A stretch of 5,112 nucleotides of DNA from JAZGAE01 sp036475545 (GTDB lineage: Bacteria; Pseudomonadota; Alphaproteobacteria; DATDPM01). Positions within the stretch are counted from its first letter, which is position 1; every line of letters begins with the position of its first letter. The notes under the pieces were generated by a model. That model saw nothing but the letters and a program-made list of their open reading frames with translations. It had not been told where the DNA came from and did no database searches. Both the position numbers and the translations under genes were made by a program. Below, one piece after another: positions 4,531 to 5,112 of this stretch. Location: NCBI GenBank assembly GCA_036475545.1, contig JAZGAE010000047.1:1-5112 (forward strand), read 5' to 3'.

Positions 4531-5112
4531 GTGAGCGACAAGCCCCACTACCTCGGCCACCGCCGGCGCCTGCGGGAGCGCTTCCTGAAGGGGGGCGCGG
4601 AGGCGCTTGGCGACTACGAGCTCCTGGAGCTCGTGCTCTTCCTGGCCCAGCCCCGGCGCGACGTGAAGCCGCTCGCCAAGCAGCTGTTGGCGAGGTTCGG
4701 CGGCTTCGCCGGCGTGATATCGGCCCAGCCCGAGGCGCTGCGGGAGGTCCCGGGACTGGGAGAGGGGGGTGTCGCGGCGCTCAAGTCCGTGCAGGCGGCG
4801 GCGCTTCGGCTGGTGCGCGAGGAGGTGGCGGAGCGCCCGGTGATCGGCTCCTGGGACAAGCTCCTGGCCTACTGCCGCGCCAGCATGGGGCGGGAGCAAA
4901 TCGAGCAGTTCCGGCTTCTGTTCCTGGACCACAAGAACCGGCTCATCGCCGACGAGCTGCAGCAGACCGGCACCGTCGATCACGTCCCCGTCTACCCCCG
5001 CGAGGTGGTGAAGCGGGCGCTCTCGCTGGGGGCGTCGGCCATCATCATGGTCCACAACCACCCGAGCGGCGACCCGACCCCTTCCAAGGGCGACATCGAG
5101 ATGACCCGCGAG
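4531..5112 (+). CDS. radC: RadC/YeeS-family JAB-domain protein, 3' end beyond the window
   Basis: The first 194 codons of a RadC homologue, open to the window edge; about 35-50 residues are probably missing (family usual length about 225-250). An N-terminal region begins GHRRRLRERFLKGGAEAL (9-26) and DYELLELVLFLA (28-39). A helix-hairpin-helix-like stretch EALREVPGLGEGGVAALK (68-85) follows. The MPN/JAB domain starts near 105 and includes EQFRLLFLDHKNRLI (125-139), the conserved QQTGTVDHVPVYPREVVKRA (144-163), and the metal-binding motif HNHPSGDPTPSKGD (175-188) with His175, His177, Ser179 and Asp188. JAB domains of this type bind zinc. The old link to DNA repair was withdrawn because the original radC allele mapped to recG, so the function is unknown. 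The visible part is intact. It lies 23 bases after map on the same strand and probably shares its transcript. Confidence 0.95.
   Translation, partial: MSDKPHYLGHRRRLRERFLKGGAEALGDYELLELVLFLAQPRRDVKPLAKQLLARFGGFAGVISAQPEALREVPGLGEGGVAALKSVQAAALRLVREEVAERPVIGSWDKLLAYCRASMGREQIEQFRLLFLDHKNRLIADELQQTGTVDHVPVYPREVVKRALSLGASAIIMVHNHPSGDPTPSKGDIEMTRE

Noticed and set aside
4498..5061. A 187-codon minus-strand frame opposite radC
   Set aside because: The plus strand encodes an intact RadC start with the HNHPSGDPTPSKGD motif; the minus frame shows no family features.

Overview
The window is a GC-rich (roughly two-thirds G+C by eye) stretch of bacterial chromosome made of ordinary housekeeping and cofactor genes. 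The family mix points to an alphaproteobacterium: BluB, a stand-alone CinA/MoaB-type domain protein, and the gene order sfsA-map-radC, which I recall as a conserved alphaproteobacterial arrangement. The genus cannot be fixed from this sequence. I see no insertion sequence, phage gene, CRISPR array, toxin-antitoxin pair or defence system.

Layout, left to right. Positions 1-308 carry no convincing gene. A 97-residue GYD-domain protein follows at 309-602, behind a very strong ribosome binding site. A gene-poor stretch then leads to a complete tRNA-Leu(UAA) on the minus strand (899-985, CCA encoded). That tRNA has a candidate promoter at 1010-1039 and a candidate terminator at 838-867. On the plus strand comes bluB (1176-1817), which makes the lower ligand of vitamin B12. 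A 58-residue two-helix membrane protein with a GTG start (1827-2003) sits nine bases after it. This pair converges on a minus-strand gene for a CinA-like, MoCF-domain protein (2054-2809). A 146-bp divergent intergenic region holds candidate back-to-back promoters and a 9-bp direct repeat. Beyond it lies the plus-strand cluster sfsA (2956-3681), map (3686-4507) and radC (4531 to the window edge, incomplete at its 3' end).

How the genes relate. bluB plus the small membrane gene, and sfsA-map-radC, look like two separate transcription units. The three genes of the second unit share no obvious pathway: a DNA-binding/nuclease-fold protein, N-terminal methionine removal, and a JAB-domain protein. 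Their grouping is probably positional conservation plus co-transcription.

No previously undescribed large system is visible. The points most worth checking are small-scale: a three-codon ATG-AGC-CCA-TGA mini-ORF bridging sfsA and map through two ATGA overlaps, a possible leaderless sfsA mRNA, and the small membrane protein after bluB.
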